DNA from: Clostridia bacterium
GTDB taxonomy: Bacteria > Bacillota > Clostridia > Christensenellales > Aristaeellaceae
Length of the DNA stretch: 64,000 nt
NCBI GenBank assembly: GCA_017512985.1
Contig: JAFWEJ010000017.1
Location: forward strand, 113,976 to 177,975
Reading direction: 5' to 3'
Notes under the pieces: generated by a model
What the model was told of the DNA's origin: nothing
Databases searched by the model: none
Seen by the model: the letters and a program-made list of their open reading frames with translations, nothing else
Shown: one piece after another, positions 17,440-25,780 of the stretch
Position numbering within the stretch: position 1 is the first letter of the stretch
Layout: each line of letters opens with the position of its first letter
Position numbers and translations under genes: made by a program

Positions 17440-18222
17440 ATGCCATTTTTGTATGAAACCCATATGCATACCTGCCAGGGAAGCGCCTGCGGCAGGGCGA
17501 CCGGCAGGGAACAGGCCAGGGTATACCGGGACGCCGGATATACCGGCATCATCATTACCGACCACTTTTTCGGCGGGAATACGGCGGTGGACCGCAGGCT
17601 GCCCTGGGAAGAGCGGATCGACCTGTTCTGGCGCGGATATGAGGAGGCGAAGGAGGAAGGCGACCGGATCGGACTGGACGTGTTTTTCGGACTGGAACAG
17701 AACATTCATTTCGATGAATACCTGATCTACGGACTGACAAAGGAATATATGAAGGCACATCCGGAAATGGAGCACTGGAACCGGCGCAGTCAGCTGGAGG
17801 AAGTGCATAAAGCCGGCGGGTGTGTGATCCAGGCGCATCCCTTCCGTATGCGGGATTATATGGACCGGATCCGGCTGGGCCTGCACTTCTGCGACGGGAT
17901 TGAGGTGGCCAACGCGGGGAACGATCAGATGGACGACGCCCGCGCCTGGCGCTACGGCCGGGAAAAGGGCCTGCTGATGACTGCCGGATCGGACAATCAC
18001 TGCGGCGCCAACTGGCCGCTGTACGGCGTGGTGCTTGAGAAACGTTTGACAAATATTGAGGATTATGTCAAAATAATTATGAAAAAGAGTTCTGTTCAAC
18101 TGCATATTCCGGAAGGCAGGCTTGAGTTTGCTGACCCTCCGGTGATCGACGAGCGCCACAAGGCGCTGATGCTGGATGAACAGGAACGCGAACACCCTGC
18201 AGAAAAGGAATGGATCGAGTGA
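17440..18222 (+). CDS. PHP-domain metal-dependent phosphoesterase
   Basis: A 260-residue PHP protein. Metal-ligand motifs are ETHMHTCQGSACG near the N-terminus, IIITDHFF, GLEQNIHFDEYL, VIQAHPFR, GIEVANAGN and TAGSDNHCG. The start at ATG 17440 is preceded by GGAGG and lies downstream of the promoter's -10. The HTCQGSACGRA insertion separates it from histidinol phosphatases; related proteins are annotated as PHP phosphoesterases of unknown substrate. It is followed after 32 bases by the c-di-GMP enzyme, probably in one transcript. Confidence 0.82.
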   Translation: MPFLYETHMHTCQGSACGRATGREQARVYRDAGYTGIIITDHFFGGNTAVDRRLPWEERIDLFWRGYEEAKEEGDRIGLDVFFGLEQNIHFDEYLIYGLTKEYMKAHPEMEHWNRRSQLEEVHKAGGCVIQAHPFRMRDYMDRIRLGLHFCDGIEVANAGNDQMDDARAWRYGREKGLLMTAGSDNHCGANWPLYGVVLEKRLTNIEDYVKIIMKKSSVQLHIPEGRLEFADPPVIDERHKALMLDEQEREHPAEKEWIE

Positions 18223-18254
18223 AGCGGTCCTGATTCCGGAAAGGATGACCGGCG

Positions 18255-21071
18255 ATGAACCTTGTTCTTGTCCTGAGGGCCGAACTGGTCTGCCTGATCA
18301 TCCTGCTTTACCTGACTTTTGTATCCCGGACATACCGGATGGGGAAGGATGTCCGGGTTTTTAACCAGATCCTCTTTTTCGCCATTATTCATGTGATTAT
18401 GGATATGGTGACCGTATATACGGTTAATAACCTGGGCGACAACTGGCTGAACAGGGTTGCGCATATCATTTTCTATCTGTCGGCGATCATGTTCTCCTAT
18501 GAGATGTGCATGTATACGCTGAACCTGTCCCGCCCGCAGCAGATGAACCGGACGAAGCGCCTGCTGGCGCTCGTTCCGGTTTTTGTTTATATCATCCTGC
18601 TGTGCACGCCGCTGCTGACGATCGGATATGAGCAGCTGAACGGAACAAAGGCCAGCGTCGGTACCGCGCCGGTGGTGGGCTATGTGATCGCTTTCGTTTA
18701 TTTCGCGGTCGCGATCGGCAGCATCTTTGTCCACTGGAGAAGCGTGGGCAGTCACTTCAAGCGCGTGATGCTGCCGATGCTGTTCCTGCTTATCGTTTCC
18801 GAACTGATCCAGACCCAGGTGAAAGAATTCCTGTTCACCGGCTGCGCCATCACGGCCATTACGGTCGCGTTCTTCTTCACGCTGGAGAACCCCGCCACAG
18901 TCCTGGAGAGAAAGGTTATGATGGACGCGCTGAGCGGCCTCGGCACCCGCTCCGGGTATGAGCACGACATGGCGGAATACGACAGGGAATTTGAACAGAA
19001 CAAGGATACGAAGTTCACATTCCTGTTTGTGGACATCAACAACCTGCGGAGCGTGAACGGCCTGTACGGCCACCAGGAGGGCGACACCTACATCAGCAGT
19101 GTGGCCGTGCTCCTGATGTCCGGCCTGCGCGGCGCGGAACACATTTACCGCATGGGCGGCGACGAATTCCTGGCGATCTACCGGAAAGCGGACGAAAAGA
19201 TTGTCATCCGGGATATCAAACGCGTGCAGGACGCCTGCGCCAAAGGCCGCGAAGACTACGGATACATGCCTGAACTGGCAATCGGCTACGCGGTTTCCGA
19301 TCCGAAGTACAACAACCTGCGGGATGTGCTGCGCGTTGCCGACTATATGATGTTCCGCAACAAGGCGGATATCAAGCGGGACATCGTTGAGGACACCATT
19401 CGCCATACGGGTACACACCTGAACCTGTCCGGCCTGACGGACCGCGTGTTTGACGCGATGTGCCTGACCAGCGAGGAGTATTATCCCTACCTGACCAACC
19501 TGGAGACCAACATAACCCGCGTCGCGCCGGCAATGGTGGAGTTCTTCGGACTGGAAGGGGAATTCATTGACAACTTCGGGGAAGTATGGTCGCAGTATGT
19601 GCATCCGGATGACCGGCAGGAGTATCTGACCGACGTCGCGGCAACGATCAACGGGCAGAAAAAGTATCATTTCTACCGGTACCGGGCCAGGGCAAAGAAC
19701 GGAGAGTATGTTGAAGTTGCCTGCCGCGGCGGCGTATACCACGGACGGGACGGCGAACCGGACGTGTTTGCCGGATACCTGGTCAACCATGGCGCCACAG
19801 GCACAATAGACAGTTCCACCGGACTGAGAAACCACCAGGCGCTGTTTGAGCACCTGACGGAGTCGCTGGCGAAGCGCAGCATAGGCGTGGTTATGCGCCT
19901 GGAGGTCCGGAACATAAACCGGATCCGGATGATTTACAGCGGTGAGACGGCTTCTTCCCTGATCCGGAACCTGGCGAACGATTTTGCCAACGCGGTGGAT
20001 AAGGATGGGGAAGTATTCAGCAACCACGGTTCACAGTTCGTATTCTGCCTGCCCGGATATGACGAAGCCAGGGCAAACGAACTGTACCGCCGGATCCGGA
20101 AACATTGCAGGGAAGGCATCCTGACCGATAACGAGCTGATTCCGGTGGATATCACCGGCGGCGCGGTGAAGATGCCGGATGAGACGCTGACGGTCCCGTC
20201 CGCGATTCGCCAGGCGTCGCTGTTTGCCGCAGAGGAGGCATACTATCACAGCGCGGGCAGCCTGTGGTTCTTCGGGGAAACAGACCAGGGCGCCGGCACC
20301 TATAACAAGGAGCTGCTCCGGACAATCCAGCACGACTGTGTGATGGACCGGACACGCTTCTACCTGCGCTTCCAGCCGATCATCCGCGCACAGACCGGAG
20401 AACTGGCCGGCGCGGAGGCGTTGCTGCGCTGGAAGTCTGACGAGCACGGAGAGGTTTCCCCTGGCCGGTTCATCGCCTTCCTGGAGAACGATCCCGCCTA
20501 TGAGCCCCTGGGCTACGACATTATCCGCTACGCGGTCCGGATCGCCGGGGAGATCCGGAAGACGGTCCCTGAGTTCCGCATCAATGTCAACATTACCGCG
20601 ATCCAGCTGCTGTCGGACGACTTCATTCCCACGGTGGCCAGGATCCTGGAAGAAGAACAGTTCGATCCGGCATACCTGATGCTGGAACTGACCGAGCGCT
20701 GCAAGGAAATGGAATTTGAGCTGCTGAGCGACCGGGTGAACGAACTGAAGAAGACCGGCGTTCATGTGGCGCTGGACGACATGGGAACCGGGTATTCCAC
20801 ACTCGACCTGCTGCTGCACCTGGCCGCGGACGAGATCAAGCTGGATATGGCGTTCACCCGGGAACTTCAGGGCGTTGAAAAGCATGAGATCCTGACCCGC
20901 ACACTCTGCGCGGCGGCGTCAAGGAGCAAAGTGGACGTGTGCTTCGAGGGCGTCGAGGACGAGCAGATGGTGAACTACCTGAAGGGGTACGGGGATGTCC
21001 TGCTGCAAGGCTATCACTTTGACAGGCCGCTGCTGGTTGAAGACTTTATTGCAAAGTACTGCGTAAAATAA
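18255..21071 (+). CDS. Membrane GGDEF-PAS-GGDEF*-EAL protein (c-di-GMP turnover)
   Basis: A 938-residue protein. Six or seven hydrophobic segments fill residues 1-215. The first GGDEF domain (about 220-385) has an intact RMGGDEFL signature at about 299-306 and ends GYAVSDPKYNNLRDVLRVAD. A PAS-like region follows (about 410-520: YVHPDDRQEYL, RYRARAKNGEYVEVAC). A second GGDEF fold (about 530-670) is degenerate, lacking the signature. The EAL domain (about 690-935) is intact: EALLRW (Glu720), NVNITAIQL, LELTERC, ALDDMGTGYSTL (Asp841-842), EIKLDMAF, FEGVED and LQGYHF. It may therefore both make and destroy c-di-GMP, with direction set by the membrane sensor and PAS domain. A strong terminator follows. 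Confidence 0.9.
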   Translation: MNLVLVLRAELVCLIILLYLTFVSRTYRMGKDVRVFNQILFFAIIHVIMDMVTVYTVNNLGDNWLNRVAHIIFYLSAIMFSYEMCMYTLNLSRPQQMNRTKRLLALVPVFVYIILLCTPLLTIGYEQLNGTKASVGTAPVVGYVIAFVYFAVAIGSIFVHWRSVGSHFKRVMLPMLFLLIVSELIQTQVKEFLFTGCAITAITVAFFFTLENPATVLERKVMMDALSGLGTRSGYEHDMAEYDREFEQNKDTKFTFLFVDINNLRSVNGLYGHQEGDTYISSVAVLLMSGLRGAEHIYRMGGDEFLAIYRKADEKIVIRDIKRVQDACAKGREDYGYMPELAIGYAVSDPKYNNLRDVLRVADYMMFRNKADIKRDIVEDTIRHTGTHLNLSGLTDRVFDAMCLTSEEYYPYLTNLETNITRVAPAMVEFFGLEGEFIDNFGEVWSQYVHPDDRQEYLTDVAATINGQKKYHFYRYRARAKNGEYVEVACRGGVYHGRDGEPDVFAGYLVNHGATGTIDSSTGLRNHQALFEHLTESLAKRSIGVVMRLEVRNINRIRMIYSGETASSLIRNLANDFANAVDKDGEVFSNHGSQFVFCLPGYDEARANELYRRIRKHCREGILTDNELIPVDITGGAVKMPDETLTVPSAIRQASLFAAEEAYYHSAGSLWFFGETDQGAGTYNKELLRTIQHDCVMDRTRFYLRFQPIIRAQTGELAGAEALLRWKSDEHGEVSPGRFIAFLENDPAYEPLGYDIIRYAVRIAGEIRKTVPEFRINVNITAIQLLSDDFIPTVARILEEEQFDPAYLMLELTERCKEMEFELLSDRVNELKKTGVHVALDDMGTGYSTLDLLLHLAADEIKLDMAFTRELQGVEKHEILTRTLCAAASRSKVDVCFEGVEDEQMVNYLKGYGDVLLQGYHFDRPLLVEDFIAKYCVK

Positions 21072-21083
21072 TCATATGCGAGC

Positions 21084-21124
21084 AAAAACCGGAGGGTGCG
21101 GGAACGCACTCTCCGGTTTTGTTT
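21084..21124. terminator. Bidirectional terminator between convergent genes
   Basis: AAAACCGGAG-GGTGCG and CGCACTCTCCGGTTTT pair around a short loop, with an A run on the left and a T run on the right. It serves both the c-di-GMP gene and the convergent metallophosphoesterase. Confidence 0.88.
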
Positions 21125-21131
21125 CAGCGAT

Positions 21132-21797
21132 TCAGAACTGGCTGTTCTTTTCCAGCATCCGCCGGCCGAGGAACGTCGGCTCTTTCGTGTCCGGCGTTTC
21201 GGGCAGGTCAAATTCGTAAGAGGTGCTGGCGTTGATGACGGGGATTCCGTTCCAGTCCCTCTGACGGATAAAATGAGAACCGGTGTAGGACTGATGGACA
21301 TGGCCGTGGACCATGACCGCGGGGCGCCAGGTGTCCAGCAGGGGACCGAAGCACTCAAACCCGCGGTGGGCAAGGTCTTCCTGGTCTCCGAAACCGCGGA
21401 TCGGCGTGTGCGTCAGCAGGATATCAAACCCGCCCGCCGCGCGCATTTTCCGCCGGAGCGAAGCGATCCGCCCGGCCATTTCTTTTTCGGTGTACATATG
21501 AATTCCATCGGGACGGTAACGGATGGAACCGCCCAGGCCGAGGATACGCACGCCTTTTACCCGGACGATTTTTCCTTCCGCGCAGAGGCAGCCTTCCGGC
21601 GGCTCTTTTTCGTAACGGTCATCATGGTTGCCGTAAATATATACGATCGGCGCATCAGTAAAACAGGTCAGGAAAGAAAGGTATTTCGCAGGCAGGTCGC
21701 CGGCGGACAGGATCAGGTCCACGCCGCTGAGCGCCTTCCGGCAGAGATCTCCCCACAACCGACCGGAGGGTTCATCCGCTATTGCCAGAATCCTCAT
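21132..21797 (-). CDS. Metallophosphoesterase (calcineurin-like)
   Basis: A 221-residue protein with the calcineurin-like metal motifs SAGDLPA, YGNHDDR, LLTHTPIRGFGD and MVHGHVHQSY. The first motif, normally D-x-H, reads ADEPS, so one metal-ligand histidine is replaced. Similar clostridial proteins share the DE variant, so it may still be active. The substrate is unknown. It sits 10 bases downstream of the ParB-like/BMP gene on the same strand, so the two are likely cotranscribed. Confidence 0.8.
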   Translation of the reverse strand: MRILAIADEPSGRLWGDLCRKALSGVDLILSAGDLPAKYLSFLTCFTDAPIVYIYGNHDDRYEKEPPEGCLCAEGKIVRVKGVRILGLGGSIRYRPDGIHMYTEKEMAGRIASLRRKMRAAGGFDILLTHTPIRGFGDQEDLAHRGFECFGPLLDTWRPAVMVHGHVHQSYTGSHFIRQRDWNGIPVINASTSYEFDLPETPDTKEPTFLGRRMLEKNSQF

Positions 21798-21807
21798 GAC
21801 CGCACGC

Positions 21808-23733
21808 TCACTTTCTGTTCCAGCTGAACGCTGACAACTGAGGTTTCAGTTCGCCGTGGATACCCTGAAGCCGGACCAGGGGGCGGGCGGATTCGATCAG
21901 CTCATCCATTGAAGGAAGGGTGCCGACGATGTTGTCCGCCAGGTAATCCATACAGAGAATCTCGGCCGGTGTGAGGCGGCGGTCCGCGTCGCAGCGGAGG
22001 ACGCCGTCCTGGTCACGCAGTTCTCCTTCAAAGGGAGAGAAGGATCCTTCACGGATCTGCTCCCGGAAGTGGTGCACTGTCCGGGCTGCATACGGATCGA
22101 AACGGGAAGAAAAAGCGACATCCACGATGCTGGAACCGAGACCCCACCAGTAATTGGTCACGTTGTCCCTGCTTTCCGACTGGGTGAAGGTGCCGTTCAG
22201 AATGCGTTCGAGCATCATGCGGTAGAACAGCCCCCAGCGCGGTACAAGGGTGGCCATGTTGATGATCTCCCCGTTTTCCCGCAGATACAGGCCGTAATCC
22301 CGGGCTTCATGATTCGGCGCGGTGATGTCACGGTTGCAGATCACGCGGATTTCCGGATCCTCGAAGGGAGTCTCCGCGTTGAACCAGGAGGCGGAGAACC
22401 AGTTCAGGTAGACTTTTGCCTGCGGATTGACCATGCGCGCGCCCAGCGCGAAGGCATTGGCTGCCGCGGGAGCCCCGTAGATCGGGAAGTCCGCGATGTA
22501 GCCGATTTTTCCGTTATCAGACAGGATGCCCGCCGCGATGCCGAGCAGGAATTTCGCCTCATAAAAGCGGATGTAGTAGGTCCGGATGTTCGTGTAATTG
22601 GAAAGCAGGGAACAGCAGAGGAAACGGACGTCCGGGTGTTCGAGCGCGGCCTCAATGGCGCTGTTGAGCATGACCGGCGATGTGGCAAAGATGGCATTGT
22701 AACCGTCTTTGATCAGCCGGCGGATCTCTTCTTCACAGTCGGACCGGGACGGGACGATGCAGGCCGCGGTCTCCAGTTTGTCTCCGAGTTTTTCCTCTGC
22801 CTCCAGACGGCCGAGGTTGTGCCAGTAGTTCCAGGCGGAATCCTCAATGGAGCGGTTGAAAAGGAACGCGGCCTTGATTTTTGAGGGACGGAAAAGGGCG
22901 GAGATCAGCGGCACCGGGGCGGCGGGCTCCACCTGTTCCATGACCAGGTTCACGCGGCCTTCCCGCAGCTCAAACTCCTTCGACATGAGCCGGATCCGTT
23001 CAGCGGTTTTTGCCATATCGTCATCCCGGACATCCCGGTAACCGAAAGCGGCCAGATAGGTCAGGAAAGCGTCGCCGCAGGGCAGGGAGGGTTTTCCCTT
23101 CATCAGGGTCAGGTAATTTTCGCTGAAATAGTGGTACAGTTTTCGCAGGGAAAGGATCTCGTCTTCGGTCCAGGCGTCCCCGGCGCGGATGCCCGGAAGG
23201 GAAAGCAGCCTGTGATAGGAGCCGGGCCGTGAACAGAAGAGGGAATAAAGGCCGGTTTCTTTGGCGAAGTCACAGTATTCATAATAGGAGACGATTTCCG
23301 GATCGTCGCTCCTGGGCGGGTAAACCCGGGTGACATCCGCCTCGATATCACGGGCGTTCAGGTACTTCATGACCGAAGTTCGTTTGTTTCCCTCGATCAC
23401 ATAGTAATAACCCAGATACTCCAGCACCGTGATCGGCTGGTTGACGCCGGACTGTTCCACACTTTCGCACAGGTGTTCCCACTTGGCGGCGAATTCACTT
23501 CCTGCTTCCAGGATGGGCAGAAAACCTTCGGAAAAAGCATAGCTGCGGCCGCGGGATACGGAACCGATCACACGGTCCAGCGGGATGGCCATGATTCCGA
23601 GGGAGAGCCGGCTGAGGGACGCCAGGTTCGGCACCTTTTCCTCCAGGACAGGCAGATAGGGATCGGCGTTGGCCTGTATGGCTGCCTGATATACGCGCAG
23701 CCCGTCCCGGCGGGCCTTGCTGTAATGATCCAT
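21808..23733 (-). CDS. ParB-like domain fused to a BMP/PnrA-type ligand-binding domain, no signal peptide
   Basis: A 641-residue protein with no export signal or membrane segment. Residues about 75-130 look like a ParB/sulfiredoxin-type nucleotide domain (QPITVLEYLGYYYVIEGNKR, then TSVMKYLNARDI). A helical middle follows, then from about 275 a type-1 periplasmic-binding fold of the BMP/PnrA group: IKAAFLFNRSIEDSAWNYWH, GYNAIFATSPVMLNSAI, EAKFLLGIAAGILSDNGKIGY, GAPAAANAFALGARMVNPQA and YLNWFSASWF. BMP proteins are normally lipoproteins that deliver purine nucleosides to ABC transporters; a cytosolic version fits a sensor. It is divergent from purC. ATG 23733 is preferred (GAAGTG upstream); a GTG at 23742 is possible. 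Confidence 0.75.
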   Translation of the reverse strand: MDHYSKARRDGLRVYQAAIQANADPYLPVLEEKVPNLASLSRLSLGIMAIPLDRVIGSVSRGRSYAFSEGFLPILEAGSEFAAKWEHLCESVEQSGVNQPITVLEYLGYYYVIEGNKRTSVMKYLNARDIEADVTRVYPPRSDDPEIVSYYEYCDFAKETGLYSLFCSRPGSYHRLLSLPGIRAGDAWTEDEILSLRKLYHYFSENYLTLMKGKPSLPCGDAFLTYLAAFGYRDVRDDDMAKTAERIRLMSKEFELREGRVNLVMEQVEPAAPVPLISALFRPSKIKAAFLFNRSIEDSAWNYWHNLGRLEAEEKLGDKLETAACIVPSRSDCEEEIRRLIKDGYNAIFATSPVMLNSAIEAALEHPDVRFLCCSLLSNYTNIRTYYIRFYEAKFLLGIAAGILSDNGKIGYIADFPIYGAPAAANAFALGARMVNPQAKVYLNWFSASWFNAETPFEDPEIRVICNRDITAPNHEARDYGLYLRENGEIINMATLVPRWGLFYRMMLERILNGTFTQSESRDNVTNYWWGLGSSIVDVAFSSRFDPYAARTVHHFREQIREGSFSPFEGELRDQDGVLRCDADRRLTPAEILCMDYLADNIVGTLPSMDELIESARPLVRLQGIHGELKPQLSAFSWNRK

Positions 23734-23749
23734 AATTATCACTTCGTTT

Positions 23750-23784
23750 CAATGAATAATGAATAATGCACAATGAAGAATGAC
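23750..23784 (+). repeat. Heptameric repeat array in the leader of the BMP-fusion gene
   Basis: Five units: CAATGAA, TAATGAA, TAATGCA, CAATGAA, GAATGAC. It lies between the predicted promoter and start codon of the minus-strand gene, so it is part of that mRNA leader, unlike the other arrays, which sit behind genes. A GGCCC/GGGCC dyad (about 23798-23811) is also in this leader. Confidence 0.8.
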
Positions 23785-23816
23785 ACGGGCATTACCGGCC
23801 CATACGGGCCAACAGT

Positions 23817-23845
23817 ATTGTATCATTTTCAGAGACAAATGGCAA
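23817..23845 (-). promoter_or_regulatory. Promoter of the BMP-fusion/phosphoesterase operon
   Basis: On the minus strand, -35 TTGCCA (23840-23845), a 17-base spacer and -10 TACAAT (23817-23822). The leader is about 75 bases and contains the heptamer array. Confidence 0.7.
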
Positions 23846-23856
23846 AAGCGGGGAGG

Positions 23857-23884
23857 CTTTGTATACAAAGGGGTTAAACGTTTA
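23857..23884. promoter_or_regulatory. Two adjacent palindromes between divergent promoters (candidate operators)
   Basis: CTTTGTATACAAAG (23857-23870) is a perfect 14-base palindrome. Four bases later TAAACGTTTA (23875-23884) is a perfect 10-base palindrome with a central CG, as in LacI/CcpA-family operators; the 14-mer at 23873-23886 matches 12 of 14 cre positions. They lie 11 bases upstream of the minus-strand -35 and about 43 bases upstream of the purC -35, so one regulator could act on both. Confidence 0.55.
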
Positions 23885-23927
23885 CAAGTTGTCGGATCTG
23901 GGAAGGGGGCCGCACAATTTGACCGGC

Positions 23928-23956
23928 TTGAGAAAACCGGACAGAAATGATAAAAT
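23928..23956 (+). promoter_or_regulatory. Promoter of purC
   Basis: The -35 TTGAGA (23928-23933), 17-base spacer and -10 TAAAAT (23951-23956). The leader to the purC ATG is about 30 bases, leaving no room for a purine riboswitch. Confidence 0.72.
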
Positions 23957-23992
23957 ATCCAACGTATAATCTTGATTACGGAGGGACACGGA

Positions 23993-24709
23993 ATGCCGGA
24001 GATCGGGATGATTCTGCGGGAAGGGAAAGGCAAGAAGATCTACGCAACGGATGATCCGGACAAGGCGATCGTCTACTTCAAGGACGAAGCGATGGCGTTT
24101 CACGGCCTGAAACGGGGCCGCATCCTCGGCAAGGGTGAAGTCAACAATTCGGTGTGCGAACACCTTTTTCATCTGCTGAAAGAAAACGGAATCGAAAACC
24201 ACTACCTGGAGCGCATTGACGCAAGGCACAGCCTGATCAAGCGCTGTGAGATGATTCCGCTTTCGGTCAAGGTCCGCAACCGCTCCGCCGGGCAGCTGGC
24301 CGAGCGGACCGGGATCCCGGTCGGCACAAAACTGGAACCGACGGTGGTGGAATTTGAGCTGCGGAACACCGGGCTGGACGCGGATCCGCTGGTCAACAAC
24401 ACCCATATCTATGCCATGAAGCTGGCCACGCCGGAAGAAATGGCCGAGATCAACCGGGTCGCCCTGAAAGTGAATGAAATCCTGACGGCTTACCTGAAGG
24501 ATATCAATATTGAACTGATTGATTTCAAACTGGAATTCGGCCGCTATCACGGGCAGATTCTTGTCGCGGATGAGATCACGCCGGACACGGCACGCTTCTG
24601 GGACGCCGGCACACATGAACCGCTGGATATCGACCGGTTCCGGAGGGACATGGACAACGTGGCGGAAGCGTACCAGGAAGTACTGCACCGGATGATGGGT
24701 GTTGGTTAA
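23993..24709 (+). CDS. purC: SAICAR synthetase
   Basis: A 238-residue ATP-dependent enzyme of purine synthesis that joins CAIR and aspartate. Diagnostic segments are REGKGKKIYAT, KGEVNNSVCEHLF, IPLSVKVRNRSAGQLA, VVEFELRN, IELIDFKLEFGRYHGQILVADE and SPDT-like TPDTARFWD. ATG 23993 has GGAGGG 7 bases upstream. It is separated from the other pur genes, unusual for a Firmicute where pur genes form one operon. The next gene begins 7 bases after its stop. Confidence 0.95.
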   Translation: MPEIGMILREGKGKKIYATDDPDKAIVYFKDEAMAFHGLKRGRILGKGEVNNSVCEHLFHLLKENGIENHYLERIDARHSLIKRCEMIPLSVKVRNRSAGQLAERTGIPVGTKLEPTVVEFELRNTGLDADPLVNNTHIYAMKLATPEEMAEINRVALKVNEILTAYLKDINIELIDFKLEFGRYHGQILVADEITPDTARFWDAGTHEPLDIDRFRRDMDNVAEAYQEVLHRMMGVG

Positions 24710-24715
24710 AAGGAC

Positions 24716-25675
24716 ATGATCAGAAGAATGACTGCGCTGCTGCTGGCGCTGGCGCTCCTGTGGGGCACCGCCTGCGCCGCGGCGGAGGAAGAAAAAGGGG
24801 CGTTTCCGGCATTGAACGATGCCGGTTTTCTGGATTCCGGGGAATTTGTTTTTGAAGACGCGGAAAACGGCGTATGGCGGTATGCCAGCCAGACGCTCCG
24901 CATTGAGATTTTCCGCCGGGAACAGAAGAAGCCTGACCGGGTCTGGTATGAAGCGGAGATTTTCTGCGCCGAGGGAAGCACCGGCCCCCGGATGATCGCA
25001 AACGATCCGGAAAACTGGAAAGATTCCACGAAGATGGATTATCCCTATAAGATTGCCAGAAAGAACGGAACGGTGCTTGCGATCTCCAGCGACTTTGCCC
25101 AGCTGCGCCTGCAGCAGAGAAAAAGCCGGCCGGGAATCATCATCCGGAACGGCAAAGTCTGGTCTGACAGGACAAAGAAACAAGGAACAAAGGACTTTCC
25201 GAACCTGGACTGCCTGGCGATCTGGCCGGACGGGGATATGAAGGTATATTACAGCAATGAGCTGACCGCGGAGGAATACCTGGAAGCGGGCGCGGTTGAC
25301 GTGCTGGCGTTCGGGCCGATCCTGATCCGGGACGGGAAACTGAATGAAAAAGGGCTGAACCAGTACGGTACCAGCCATGCCCAGCGGACTGCCGTGGGCA
25401 TGGCGGAAAAAGGACATTACTGGTTTATGATGCTCGAAGGACGGATCAAACGGAGCAAAGGCGACGGCATCCGGTTCCTGGCGGAGAAACTGATGGAGAA
25501 AGGCTGCACGCTGGGATTTAACCTGGACGGCGGAGAGACGGCCTGCATCGTGTTTATGGGGCATCAGCTGTGCAGGATGAAGGACCGAAGTAAATACGTG
25601 TCTTCCCGCAGAACCAGCGATATTCTCGGGGTCGGCATCTCCGACCTGCTGCCGACGGTTTCCGACGGATGGTAG
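24716..25675 (+). CDS. Exported phosphodiester glycosidase (NAGPA-like) family protein
   Basis: A 319-residue protein. A signal sequence (LLLALALLWGTACAAAEE) may end in a lipoprotein-type cysteine, but the lipobox is imperfect. The mature part matches the NAGPA/DUF2233 fold: IIIRNGKVW, LAFGPILIRDGKL, RTAVGMAEKGHYWFMMLEGR, then FNLDGGETACIVFMG. The same domain forms the C-terminal half of the protein at 48814-51072, with aligned blocks (GFLDSGEFVFEDAENG against GFLDEGEYIFADSENG; NLDGG). The family removes N-acetylglucosamine or similar sugars from phosphodiesters; the natural substrate here is unknown. It is 7 bases after purC, probably cotranscribed by proximity rather than function. Confidence 0.82.
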   Translation: MIRRMTALLLALALLWGTACAAAEEEKGAFPALNDAGFLDSGEFVFEDAENGVWRYASQTLRIEIFRREQKKPDRVWYEAEIFCAEGSTGPRMIANDPENWKDSTKMDYPYKIARKNGTVLAISSDFAQLRLQQRKSRPGIIIRNGKVWSDRTKKQGTKDFPNLDCLAIWPDGDMKVYYSNELTAEEYLEAGAVDVLAFGPILIRDGKLNEKGLNQYGTSHAQRTAVGMAEKGHYWFMMLEGRIKRSKGDGIRFLAEKLMEKGCTLGFNLDGGETACIVFMGHQLCRMKDRSKYVSSRRTSDILGVGISDLLPTVSDGW

Positions 25676-25688
25676 AACCGAGAAACTG

Positions 25689-25717
25689 TTGCAATGCAAG
25701 GGAACTTGTGTTAGAAT
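25689..25717 (+). promoter_or_regulatory. Promoter of the tig-clpP-clpX-lon-engB operon
   Basis: The -35 TTGCAA (25689-25694), 17-base spacer and -10 TAGAAT (25712-25717). The short leader contains a GCGGTG/CACCGC hairpin (about 25723-25744) followed by TGTTTTAT, which could slow or attenuate transcription. Confidence 0.75.
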
Positions 25718-25780
25718 GCCATGCGGTGTTTTATACGCACCGCTGTTTTATGCTGAAATGATTCAGGAGGAAAGATATTC

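Noticed and set aside
23957-23992. Purine riboswitch before purC
   Set aside because: Only about 30 leader bases, no three-way junction possible.
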